Below are positions 9,066-16,448 of a DNA stretch of 64,000 bases, piece by piece. The stretch is from JBGPTF01 sp041490445. GTDB lineage: Bacteria; Acidobacteriota; Terriglobia; Acidiferrales; UBA7541. The stretch's first letter is position 1. The number at the start of each line of letters is the position of its first letter. The position numbers and the translations under genes were made by a program. The DNA lies in NCBI GenBank assembly GCA_041490445.1, contig JBGPTF010000005.1, positions 124,001 through 188,000 on the forward strand, given 5' to 3'. The notes below the pieces were generated by a model. That model was given only the letters and a program-made list of their open reading frames with translations. It searched no databases and was not told the DNA's origin.

Positions 9066-10340
9066 ATGTTTAAATATGTTTATGCTGTGAAACTACCGAG
9101 TGGACTACTCGTACGCGCCGGTGAGGATTCGGGCCCAACTCTCGATTCCTTCAAAGTCGGAGACAGCCTGGGTGTGAAGAATGGAAAAGAGGGTATGGTC
9201 CTGGCCGTCGTCAGAGGAGAGGATGCAAAGCTGAACGGTTGTGATGTCCTGATCGTGCTAGAAGAGAGACCCGCCAAGGCTGAAGGTCAAGGCATAGTCG
9301 AAACGATCCTACAAATGAGCCAAGAACTGCAATCGCCGCGTCTCACTAGCCGCCCGCAACTTCAAGCGGTACTTCAAGGTAAAAAACATAGAGCGGTCCG
9401 CAATAGTATTTATATCCGGCCGCAAGAGGAGACGTTTTATGATTTTCAGCTTAACTTGCTCTTGTGGACTTTGGGCGAGCCATGGTTCAAAGCTGAAATG
9501 GCTAGAGCTCTGGAAGAACGTCACATCATTCTTCGATGGCGACACGAGCGCAACGAACTACTGAGAGCCCATCAGAAAGCTGGAGACGACCGTAGTCAGC
9601 CAGTCAAGGCTCCTTTCACTGGAAACGTTAAAGCACTACAGGTACTGGCTGACGACATCTATCAACTTGAGCATGCTTTGAAGACACCACGAAGAATTAT
9701 TGATCGACTTCGCGATTCGAAGCAGTTCCAGGGTGCCAGATACGAAATCGCCGTTGCAAGCATTTTTGCGCGATGTGGTTTCGATATCAGCTTCATTGAT
9801 GACGACACAAAACGAAATCCTGAGTTCATCGCACAGAAGGGTGTCGAGAGAATTGCAGTGGAAGCGAAAAGTAGGCATCGCCTTGGCGTGTTAGAGCAGC
9901 CCGGTTCGGTTGGTCAGGGTGACGCTGCGCCTGCCAAGATTAGAGAGCATTACGAGAATGCTCTTCAGCAAAACCCCGGCAGTCTGCCGTTCTTGGTATT
10001 CATTGATGTGAATCTGGCTCTCACTCCCGGCGTTCCTCCAATGGAAAAGACCTGGGTAAAGGAAGCCATGAAGTGCTTCGATGATAGGCGTCAGGAAGGC
10101 AGGGCAACCGATCCGGACACTGGTTTGATACTCACTAACTTTGGTTGGCATTACTATCGAGATCGTGGCACTTCCTCTGGGGAATTCATGGTCGTCCGAA
10201 GCGCAGAACCTCAATTTCCCATTCAAGACGGGACCTGGGATTTGCTCAACCGTGCCTTAAACGAATGCGGGTTGATTGTTGATGAGGAAGAACATGAAAG
10301 GGCTGTTCGATCTCGCTACCCCGAACTTAACAGGCGATAA
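9066..10340 (+). CDS. Putative PD-(D/E)XK-fold protein, unknown function
   Basis: 424 residues. Not a recognised family. The N-terminal 70 residues look like a small beta domain (FKVGDSLGVKNGKEGMVLAVV). Around residues 220-275 there is a nuclease-like core: helix QGARYEIAVASIFARCGFD, then D-D-D-T-K-R-N-P-E-F-I-A, then RIAVEAKSR. This fits the E...(D/N)-P-E-F...(E)-A-K layout of restriction-endonuclease-fold proteins. The rest is mixed alpha/beta. Codon use is visibly more AT-rich than in the flanking housekeeping genes, which suggests recent acquisition. The start ATG 9066 has no strong ribosome binding site. Possible roles are a defence or repair nuclease, or a catalytically dead relative. 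No partner gene is adjacent. Confidence 0.7.
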   Translation: MFKYVYAVKLPSGLLVRAGEDSGPTLDSFKVGDSLGVKNGKEGMVLAVVRGEDAKLNGCDVLIVLEERPAKAEGQGIVETILQMSQELQSPRLTSRPQLQAVLQGKKHRAVRNSIYIRPQEETFYDFQLNLLLWTLGEPWFKAEMARALEERHIILRWRHERNELLRAHQKAGDDRSQPVKAPFTGNVKALQVLADDIYQLEHALKTPRRIIDRLRDSKQFQGARYEIAVASIFARCGFDISFIDDDTKRNPEFIAQKGVERIAVEAKSRHRLGVLEQPGSVGQGDAAPAKIREHYENALQQNPGSLPFLVFIDVNLALTPGVPPMEKTWVKEAMKCFDDRRQEGRATDPDTGLILTNFGWHYYRDRGTSSGEFMVVRSAEPQFPIQDGTWDLLNRALNECGLIVDEEEHERAVRSRYPELNRR

Positions 10341-10679
10341 GATTCATCCAATATGTCCTAATGCGTATTTGAACGGACGATTGTAATACCGAATGATGTT
10401 CCTGTGCCCCGGATGAAAATCGGCGGTGAACCATATGTCTGACATCTGATTCTCTCTTCTGCGGTCAGCGTCCGCTCAAACAATTCTGAGAAGTGAAACA
10501 CACTTCGGGCCACACCGCTCGCGGCAGCCTCAACTGGCTTCTTAGCGAACCCGCCACTTCCAATTCGCGTATGACGAGTGAGCCGAGGGGCTGCGATTGA
10601 CTGGGAGGCAACGGCCAGATCTCGGGGCGGGCGCGCAGGTTTGCAGCGCTGGTTCATCCGCGCGGTCGGCCTCATCTGT
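10341..10679. other. Intergenic stretch, nothing recognised
   Basis: About 340 bases between two convergent genes. The one open frame of over 100 codons (minus strand, 10358-10675) has Arg/Ala-rich composition and no family-like pattern, so I treat it as non-coding. Confidence 0.5.
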
Positions 10680-11012
10680 TTAAGTTGGGAAACATGCTTC
10701 GAGCCAGAGTTTCAGCGTGAGATCGTGGCGAGCCTCATTAGCGAGATTGGGCCGTAATTCCTTTTCGTAGCGCTGCCGAAGCACTTCCTGCTTGAGGTTC
10801 CCTATTCTTGCAAGAAACTTCGCATCTTCCAGGTCAACAGGGCTGTTTCGCACGAGCTTGGCGAGAACGAGGTCGTGGACTTCGAGGGCGAGTAGGTGAA
10901 GGCGGGGAAACTGATCGGGGAATAATTCTGTCAGGCGGTTTGCATAGTCTTCTGGAACATCGGCGACGGTGACGTACCAGTGTGTCGTCCCGGAAATAAA
11001 TGCCAAAAGCAT
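10680..11012 (-). pseudogene. 5'-truncated DUF6036-like nucleotidyltransferase-fold gene
   Basis: The readable protein is only about 110 residues from ATG 11012; the open frame extends to 11090 without similarity. It matches the C-terminal half of DUF6036-like proteins as I recall them: Y-x-x-R-L-T-E-L-F-P-x-x-F, then LHLLALEVHDLVLAKLVRN, P-V-D-L-E-D-A-K-F-L-A, and the tail RYEKELRPNL followed by HDLTLKLWLEACF. The N-terminal half of about 80-90 residues, carrying the G-S and D-x-D nucleotidyltransferase core, is missing. It is replaced by unrelated sequence bearing a palindromic repeat at 11091. A possible TGAGG site precedes the ATG, so a short protein might still be made. Confidence 0.55.
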
Positions 11013-11090
11013 TTTGGCCTCAGGGGCTTCCCGATAAGGAGCGTCGGGACGTACAAAGCGCGGAAGCCCCCTTGATCTTGCGCCGTCCAT

Positions 11091-11110
11091 GTCGGAGCTA
11101 AAGCTCCGAC
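11091..11110. repeat. Short palindromic intergenic repeat
   Basis: A perfect inverted repeat, GTCGGAGCTAAAGCTCCGAC (9-bp arms, AA loop), sits exactly where the truncated DUF6036-like gene loses its similarity. There is no T-run, so it is unlikely to be a terminator. Confidence 0.6.
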
Positions 11111-11172
11111 CCCAAAAACAATTGCAGAGAATCTGCTAGCCACAAGACTGGAATGGTGAGAGTGCGGGACGG

Positions 11173-11210
11173 AAAAAGCAAAGGCCCCCGGCGGGGCCGG
11201 GGGCCTTTGC
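11173..11210 (-). terminator. Rho-independent terminator of the superoxide dismutase gene
   Basis: A perfect 14-bp stem (arms 11178-11191 and 11197-11210, GCAAAGGCCCCCGG) has a 5-base loop and is followed on the minus strand by TTTTT (11177-11173). It lies about 100 bp past the sod stop codon, in the correct orientation. Confidence 0.85.
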
Positions 11211-11239
11211 AGAAGGGCGGCGCTGGCGGCGCAGCTAAA

Positions 11240-11259
11240 CACAGCCAGGAGTGGCTGTG
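11240..11259. repeat. Short palindromic intergenic repeat
   Basis: Inverted repeat CACAGCCA-GGAG-TGGCTGTG with no T-run, located between the sod stop codon and its terminator. It resembles the other small palindromes in the intergenic regions of this window. Confidence 0.5.
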
Positions 11260-11308
11260 CTACAGGCTGCCCCTGCAGGAGCGAACTGGTTTTTCGCTGC
11301 GCGGGACG

Positions 11309-11956
11309 CTACTTCAGCGCGTTTTTGTAATTCTCGGCGATCTGGTGCCAGTTGACGACGTTCCACCAGGCCTCGATGTAATCGGGCCGGCGGTTCTGAT
11401 ATTTCAGGTAGTAGGCGTGCTCCCAGACGTCGAGGCCCATCACCGGCTTGCCGCCCGACATCAGCGGATTGTCCTGGTTCGGCGTGGAGTCCACGGCGAG
11501 CTTGCCGTTCTGAATCATGAGCCAGGCCCAGCCGGAGCCGAAGCGCGTGGTTGCCGCCTGATTAAATTTGGTCTTGAAGTCCGCGAAGCTGCCGAACGTT
11601 TTCTTAAGCGCGTCGGCCAGTTCGCCCTGGGGCTCTCCGCCGCCGCCCTTCTTCATGATCGTCCAGAACATGGAGTGGTTCGCGTGGCCGCCGCCGTTGT
11701 TGCGCACGGCCGTGCGGATGTTTTCGGGGACGCGGTCGGGATGCGTGATCAGCTCTTCCACCGAAAGTTTTTGCAGGTCGGCGTGGCCTTCGAGGGCCTT
11801 GTTGAGGTTGTTTACGTACGCGGCGTGGTGTTTGTCGTGGTGGATTTCCATCGTCTTCGCGTCAATGTAGGGTTCGAGGGCGTCGAAGGCGTAGGGCAAT
11901 GCAGGAACCGTGTAGACCGAAGCGGTGGCGGTTCCGGGAGCGGATGTTTGTGCCAT
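11309..11956 (-). CDS. Superoxide dismutase, Fe/Mn family
   Basis: 215 residues. It dismutates superoxide using one Fe or Mn ion. All signatures are present: first ligand His in MEIHHDKHHAAYVNNLN, second His in GGGHANHSMFW, and Asp and His in the family hallmark DVWEHAYYLKY. Metal choice cannot be settled by eye; the GGHANH context is common in Mn or cambialistic enzymes. The first 14 residues (TSAPGTATAS) form a short non-conserved extension without a clear signal peptide. The start ATG 11956 has AAGGAGG 5-6 nt upstream. It is monocistronic, with a promoter at 11983-12011 and a terminator at 11173-11210. Confidence 0.96.
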   Translation of the reverse strand: MAQTSAPGTATASVYTVPALPYAFDALEPYIDAKTMEIHHDKHHAAYVNNLNKALEGHADLQKLSVEELITHPDRVPENIRTAVRNNGGGHANHSMFWTIMKKGGGGEPQGELADALKKTFGSFADFKTKFNQAATTRFGSGWAWLMIQNGKLAVDSTPNQDNPLMSGGKPVMGLDVWEHAYYLKYQNRRPDYIEAWWNVVNWHQIAENYKNALK

Positions 11957-11982
11957 GTTTTCCTCCTTATCTGGGGACCGAC

Positions 11983-12011
11983 ATTATTGCACAATGTGGG
12001 CGCACTGTCAG
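11983..12011 (-). promoter_or_regulatory. Sigma-70-type promoter of the superoxide dismutase gene
   Basis: On the minus strand, CTGACA (12011-12006, five of six to TTGACA) is followed by a 17-bp spacer and AATAAT (11988-11983, five of six to TATAAT). The expected transcript start is about 20 bp upstream of the ATG, leaving room for the AAGGAGG site. Confidence 0.6.
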
Positions 12012-12061
12012 GCACGGCCCGGGGGTAACGCCGGGGTCGCGCTGGATGCAAGGAGAGCGCC

Positions 12062-12775
12062 ATGCCCACGACTGAGCATATCGAAAAGCATTTTACCGCG
12101 ACCGCGGCGGTCAGAGACATCGTCATTGGAATGTCGGACGGGCTGACGGTGCCCTTCGCGCTCGCGGCGGGATTGACGGGCGCGGCGGCAGTCGCCGCGC
12201 ACGGCAACGCCATCATCGTCACCGCCGGGCTGGCGGAAATTGCCGCGGGTTCGATCGCGATGGGTCTGGGCGGTTACCTCGCCGCGAAGACGGACACGCA
12301 GCATTACGAATCGGAGCGCGACCGCGAAGTCCGCGAGACCACGGAGATTCCCGATCAGGAAGAGGAAGAAGTCGCGAAAGTATTCCGCGGCTACGGCTTG
12401 GCGGACGAGCACGTCGCCGCGGTGGTCGGCGCCATCCGGTCGAACCAGAAGCGCTGGGTGGATTTCATGATGCGGTTCGAGCTGGGGCTCGAGGAGCCGG
12501 ACCCATCGCGCGCGGCCCGCAGCGCCGCGACGATTGCAGCCTCCTACGTTGCCGGAGGATTGATTCCGCTGGCGCCGTACATGGCGATGAGCGAAATCGC
12601 GAAGGCGCTGTGGGTTTCGGTCGGCGTTACGCTCGCGGCGCTGTTTGTTTTTGGCGGAGTGAAAGGCCATTTCACCGGCGTGAAGCCCTGGCGCGGGGGA
12701 TTGCAAACGGTGACCGTCGGCGGACTCGCCGCCGCCGCGGCGTTCTTTATCGCGCGGTGGATCAGCCCCGCATGA
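12062..12775 (+). CDS. VIT1/CCC1 family membrane transporter (Fe/Mn)
   Basis: 237 residues. Family members export or sequester iron or manganese across a membrane. The N-terminus carries the family motif RDIVIGMSDGLTVPFALAAG (TM1), then a second segment with GLAEIAAGSIAMGLGGYLAAK (the metal-path Gly/Met region). A charged cytoplasmic loop, E-x-x-E-V-R-E-T-x-E-I-P-D-Q-E-E-E-E-V, provides the acidic metal-binding domain, and three C-terminal TM segments end FFIARWISPA. The start is ATG 12062 after AAGGAGAGCGCC. It is divergent from sod, with about 100 bp between the two starts, a sensible pairing for metal and oxidative stress. A copy of its last codons recurs at 15732-15773. Confidence 0.93.
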   Translation: MPTTEHIEKHFTATAAVRDIVIGMSDGLTVPFALAAGLTGAAAVAAHGNAIIVTAGLAEIAAGSIAMGLGGYLAAKTDTQHYESERDREVRETTEIPDQEEEEVAKVFRGYGLADEHVAAVVGAIRSNQKRWVDFMMRFELGLEEPDPSRAARSAATIAASYVAGGLIPLAPYMAMSEIAKALWVSVGVTLAALFVFGGVKGHFTGVKPWRGGLQTVTVGGLAAAAAFFIARWISPA

Positions 12776-12890
12776 GTCCCGCAGGATGCTGCGACCGGAA
12801 GAAGACGAAGTCCAAGAGAGTTTTGCCAAGAGAGAAGGCAGCTCCCTGCTATAATCTCGCCACTTTCCCATCGCACATGGAGGCAGCATA

Positions 12891-15656
12891 GTGCCATTCC
12901 GGCGCGCACCCTGGTGGATGATCCTCGTCGCGCTCTCTCTCGCAGGCAGTTTGGCGATGGGCGTGTACGTTTTCTTCCGGGGGCCGGAAACTCCGCTGAG
13001 CCATTACAACTTCCGCGGCGGCGCGATCGTCGTGGAGGAAGTCCTGCCGGATTCTCCCGCCGCAAGAGCCGGTTTGCAGGAGGGCGACCGGATTCTGTCC
13101 ATCGGTGGCCTCGCGACGCCGGGAGTGGGACAGTGGGATTTCACGCGCTTGAATATGGAGGCGGGTCACTCCTATCCCCTCCTGGTTGAACGGGGAGGTA
13201 AGCGCCTGGAGCTGACGCTGAAGCTCGGGCAGCGATCGTGGAGGCTCCTGAGGCCCATTGACCGACTCCAATTTCTTGTGAACCTGGCGGGCGAACTGAT
13301 TTTCTTGCTCCTGGCGGTATTTGTAGCCTTCAGCCGGCCGCGCGATCCGGTCGCTCGCTTGGGCGCGCTAACCCTGGGCCTGCTGGGTGGCGAGTTTGGG
13401 TTGGCGTTTACCGGCTATGCCGCGCTCTGCCGGCGATTGCCCGCGCTGCTTAGCGTGTTCGTCGGGTGGCCATTCGCGGGGTTTTTCTTACTTCCGCCTT
13501 TGTTTTTCAGTTTCTGCGCTACGTTTCCGCGAAAGCTCTTTCGCGCCTGGTGGGCCTGGGTTCTGGCGCTGGCGCCGAGCGTTGTGCTGCTTAGCGGCTT
13601 CGCCTCCTTCCTCGGTCTCCTGCTGTTCAATCCGCAGCAATCCGCGGTGATAGTCGGAGATTCAACCCTCGTTCCGCGAATAGGGGGCAGCCTCATTCTT
13701 TCCTACTTCGTGGCGGGATTGCTGGCACTGGTGTTGAATTATCGCCGGCTCGACGTGAACGAGAAGCGGCGCGTGCGCGTGTTGGTGGGCGGCACCTTGA
13801 TCAGTCTGGTCGGGCAACTGCCAGTGAGAGCGCTAGGTGTGATGAGGGTTCCGGCTTCCTTCGGTCCCGCGCACTTCTTCTACTCAGATGGATACTTCAT
13901 CGTGCTGAGCGTCCTCTTTCTGGCGCTGCCGCTCGCCTGGGCGTACGCGATTCTTCGGCACCGGCTATTCGACATCCGCTTGATCCTGCGCCAGGGCTTG
14001 CAGTATGCGCTCGCTCGCGGCGTGCTGCTGATCGCAGTTCCAGCGTTTGGCGTGCTCATGCTGGTGGACCTACTGCTGCACGGCCAGCAGCCCCTGCTCG
14101 AGATCCTGCGCGCGCGAGGCTGGGTTTATGTTGTCCTGGGCGGGCTTGCGGCGATGGCTTACGTCAAACGCCGGAATTGGCTCGAAGCGCTCGACCGGCG
14201 GTTCTTCCGTGAGCGTTACGATGCCCAGCGGTTGTTGCACGAGGTGGTCGAAGAGGTTCGCGAGGCGCGGAGCTTCGACCGCGTAGCGCCGCGCGTGGTG
14301 ACTCGAATCGAAACTGCCCTGCATCCGGAATTTGTGGCTTTACTTGAACGCGAGGTGCGCGCGCCGAACTATCGAAGTCTGGCGGGGGCGCCGGCAGGGC
14401 AGGCGCTCCCGTTGCTGCCGGCAGAAAGCAAGTTGATGGCTCTGGTGCGGCTGCTCGGCAAGCCGGTAGAAGTGCCGCAGACCGCATCGGGCTGGTTGAC
14501 GGAACAACTGCCGCACGAGGAAACGGAGTTTCTTCGCCAGGCGCGGATCGAATTGCTCGTGCCGATTGCAACGGCCGCAGATCACACGGAAGCACTGCTG
14601 GTCCTCGGATCGAAGCGGTCGGAGGAGCCCTATACGCGCGAGGACCGGGATCTTCTGGTGGCAATCGCATCCAGTCTGGCGCTCTTGCTCGAAAAATCGT
14701 CCGGCACTGCGACGCAACGCAGCGATGTGTTTGAGGAATGTCCCCAGTGTGGCAGTTGCTACGACAGCGGCGCGACGCAATGCGCCCAGGAAGGCGCGCG
14801 ATTGGTGCCGGTGGTTTTGCCCCGATTGCTCGAGGGGCGTTACCGCCTGGAGAAGCGCCTGGGCCGCGGTGGCATGGGCACCGTGTATTCGGCGTCGGAC
14901 ACCCTGCTGGAACGCCGCGTGGCGGTGAAAGTCATTCGGGAGGACCTAGTCGGCAGCGCGGAAGCGGCGGAGCGCTTCCGCCGAGAAGCGCGGGCCGCCG
15001 CCAGCTTCGCACACCCCAACGTCGTTACCGTTCATGATTTTGGCGTGGCGGCAGGCACGCGCGCATTTCTCGTTATGGAGCTGCTCGAAGGCCGCACCTT
15101 GCGCGAAGGTCTGCAGCGTCAGAATCGCTTTCCTACCGCGCGCGCGCTGCCCATCGTGCGAGATGCCTGCGCAGCACTCGAGGCTGCGCATCGGCGGCAG
15201 CTCGTGCACCGGGACTTGAAGCCCGAGAATATTTTCCTGGTGGTTCGCGAATCAGGAGAAACAACTAAGGTGCTGGACTTCGGTATCGCCAAGTTTCTTT
15301 CGACGAATACGCAGCAGGTGACTTCAGATACGGCTCCCGGTTCGCTGGTGGGCACGCCGCGCTATATGTCCCCAGAGCAGTGGAGCGGAGGAAGCGCCGA
15401 TGCTGGGTGGGATCTTTGGGCGCTAGCCGTCACAGCGTACGAAATGTTGTTCGGCGCCTACCCGTTTGAAGGCCGGTCACCCTCGGAATGGTTCGCCGTA
15501 GGAAGGGCGGCCAAGTTTTCTCCCGTGTCCAAGCATCTCTCGGAAGCGTCACCGGGTTTGCAGGAGTTTTTCGAGCGCGCCTTCGCGTTCGACCTCGCGA
15601 AACGGCCGCAGTCCGCGGAGACATTCTTGTCGGAATTGCAGAGCGCCCTCGGCTAA
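12891..15656 (+). CDS. PDZ - multi-TM - GAF - Ser/Thr protein kinase fusion
   Basis: 921 residues from GTG 12891 (GGAGG, 7-nt spacing). Order: TM helix (about 8-27); PDZ domain (about 42-115, GAIVVEEVLPDSPAARAGLQEGDRI); six or seven TM helices (about 130-400); RFFRERYDAQRLLHEV linker and GAF-like domain (about 430-610); a Cys pair module (CPQCGSCYDSG...CAQEG, about 625-645) like a small zinc ribbon; then a complete Hanks-type kinase (about 655-921). The kinase has G-loop LGRGGMGTVYSAS, Lys in VAVKVI, catalytic HRDLKPENIF, DFGIAKF and GTPRYMSPEQ. The kinase looks active and cytoplasmic. The front half resembles acidobacterial PDZ-sensor histidine kinases with the output domain swapped for a Ser/Thr kinase. 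The signal sensed is unknown. No cognate phosphatase is adjacent. Confidence 0.93.
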   Translation: MPFRRAPWWMILVALSLAGSLAMGVYVFFRGPETPLSHYNFRGGAIVVEEVLPDSPAARAGLQEGDRILSIGGLATPGVGQWDFTRLNMEAGHSYPLLVERGGKRLELTLKLGQRSWRLLRPIDRLQFLVNLAGELIFLLLAVFVAFSRPRDPVARLGALTLGLLGGEFGLAFTGYAALCRRLPALLSVFVGWPFAGFFLLPPLFFSFCATFPRKLFRAWWAWVLALAPSVVLLSGFASFLGLLLFNPQQSAVIVGDSTLVPRIGGSLILSYFVAGLLALVLNYRRLDVNEKRRVRVLVGGTLISLVGQLPVRALGVMRVPASFGPAHFFYSDGYFIVLSVLFLALPLAWAYAILRHRLFDIRLILRQGLQYALARGVLLIAVPAFGVLMLVDLLLHGQQPLLEILRARGWVYVVLGGLAAMAYVKRRNWLEALDRRFFRERYDAQRLLHEVVEEVREARSFDRVAPRVVTRIETALHPEFVALLEREVRAPNYRSLAGAPAGQALPLLPAESKLMALVRLLGKPVEVPQTASGWLTEQLPHEETEFLRQARIELLVPIATAADHTEALLVLGSKRSEEPYTREDRDLLVAIASSLALLLEKSSGTATQRSDVFEECPQCGSCYDSGATQCAQEGARLVPVVLPRLLEGRYRLEKRLGRGGMGTVYSASDTLLERRVAVKVIREDLVGSAEAAERFRREARAAASFAHPNVVTVHDFGVAAGTRAFLVMELLEGRTLREGLQRQNRFPTARALPIVRDACAALEAAHRRQLVHRDLKPENIFLVVRESGETTKVLDFGIAKFLSTNTQQVTSDTAPGSLVGTPRYMSPEQWSGGSADAGWDLWALAVTAYEMLFGAYPFEGRSPSEWFAVGRAAKFSPVSKHLSEASPGLQEFFERAFAFDLAKRPQSAETFLSELQSALG

Positions 15657-15731
15657 TCCAGCTCCTCATTCCAAGGAAAGCGCCTGATCCTGTTGCAACA
15701 ACTTCGATTCTGGAGCTTGAGCCTGGTCGCG

Positions 15732-15773
15732 ATGGCGGCGTTCTTCATCGCGCGGTGGATCAGCCCCGCTTGA
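15732..15773 (+). pseudogene. Duplicated 3' end of the VIT gene
   Basis: Encodes M-A-A-F-F-I-A-R-W-I-S-P-A followed by TGA, the same C-terminus as the VIT gene ending at 12775. About 37 of 40 bases agree, and the two changes inside the shared codons are synonymous (TTT/TTC, GCA/GCT). It lies 75 bp after the kinase stop codon. No further VIT similarity is seen upstream. Confidence 0.7.
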
Positions 15774-15863
15774 GCCTGCGGAATGTTCTCAGGCCATAGC
15801 AATGCCGGCGCTGCCCAACGCGGTGGCCCGGGGCGCGTTCATTGCAATGTTTGCGAGGGCGCA

Positions 15864-16370
15864 CTACGGCATCGGCGAACTCACGATGAAGTCATGGTGC
15901 CAGTCCTGTTTGAAGCCGGCGGCTCGCAAAGCAGTCGCGAGCTGCGCCCAATGGCGGGTAGCGTGCAGGATCGTGTGGACAAGACATTTCCTGCGGCTCG
16001 CTTTCAGATTCTCCATCGGCTTGGGAAACGACATCATTTCATCCCACCGGCTTCCGCTTGTTGTTTCGAGCACTCGGCGCAACTTGGAGAAGGCCGCACT
16101 TGCCGCCGCGAAGAGCGAATCCACGGACTCGGCGGGAATGTCTCCCGGAGGTTTGAACGCGCCGCCGAGCAGCCAGTCGGCATACAGGAGATCCACCAGG
16201 ATGATGTGGCGCAATAGATCGCGAACCTCGCGGGATTCCGCGATGTCGATCTCCACGTCGAGAGCCTGCGGGTTCTTATTGAACCAGGCATGCCAGCGCG
16301 CTGATTCCTGCTCGGCGTAGTCGAGCAACTCGGAGAAGCTAACAAAATCTCGCGGCGGCTGATTCGTCAC
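15864..16370 (-). CDS. DinB family protein
   Basis: 168 residues from GTG 16370, with GGAAGG about 6 nt upstream. DinB-like proteins are four-helix bundles with three metal-binding His residues; some are thiol S-transferases (bacillithiol or mycothiol type). Visible are R-D-L-L-R-H-I-I-L-V-D (first helix His), Y-A-D-W-L-L-G, and the C-terminal signature VHTILHATRHWAQLATALRAAGF with the paired His residues. It is tail-adjacent to the M28 peptidase gene upstream (79-bp gap) and may share its transcript. The substrate is unknown. Confidence 0.85.
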   Translation of the reverse strand: MTNQPPRDFVSFSELLDYAEQESARWHAWFNKNPQALDVEIDIAESREVRDLLRHIILVDLLYADWLLGGAFKPPGDIPAESVDSLFAAASAAFSKLRRVLETTSGSRWDEMMSFPKPMENLKASRRKCLVHTILHATRHWAQLATALRAAGFKQDWHHDFIVSSPMP

Positions 16371-16448
16371 GGTGGCCTTCCGTTCGCTTTTTTCGCGGCG
16401 GTTTCCAAGGAAAAAGGGCGCAATCCATGAAGACGGCTTGCGAAACTC

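Noticed and set aside
10358..10675. 105-codon minus-strand frame
   Set aside because: Composition and lack of any motif or start signal make coding unlikely.
11091..11110. Palindrome as a terminator of the truncated gene or of sod
   Set aside because: No T-run on either strand; the real sod terminator is at 11173-11210.
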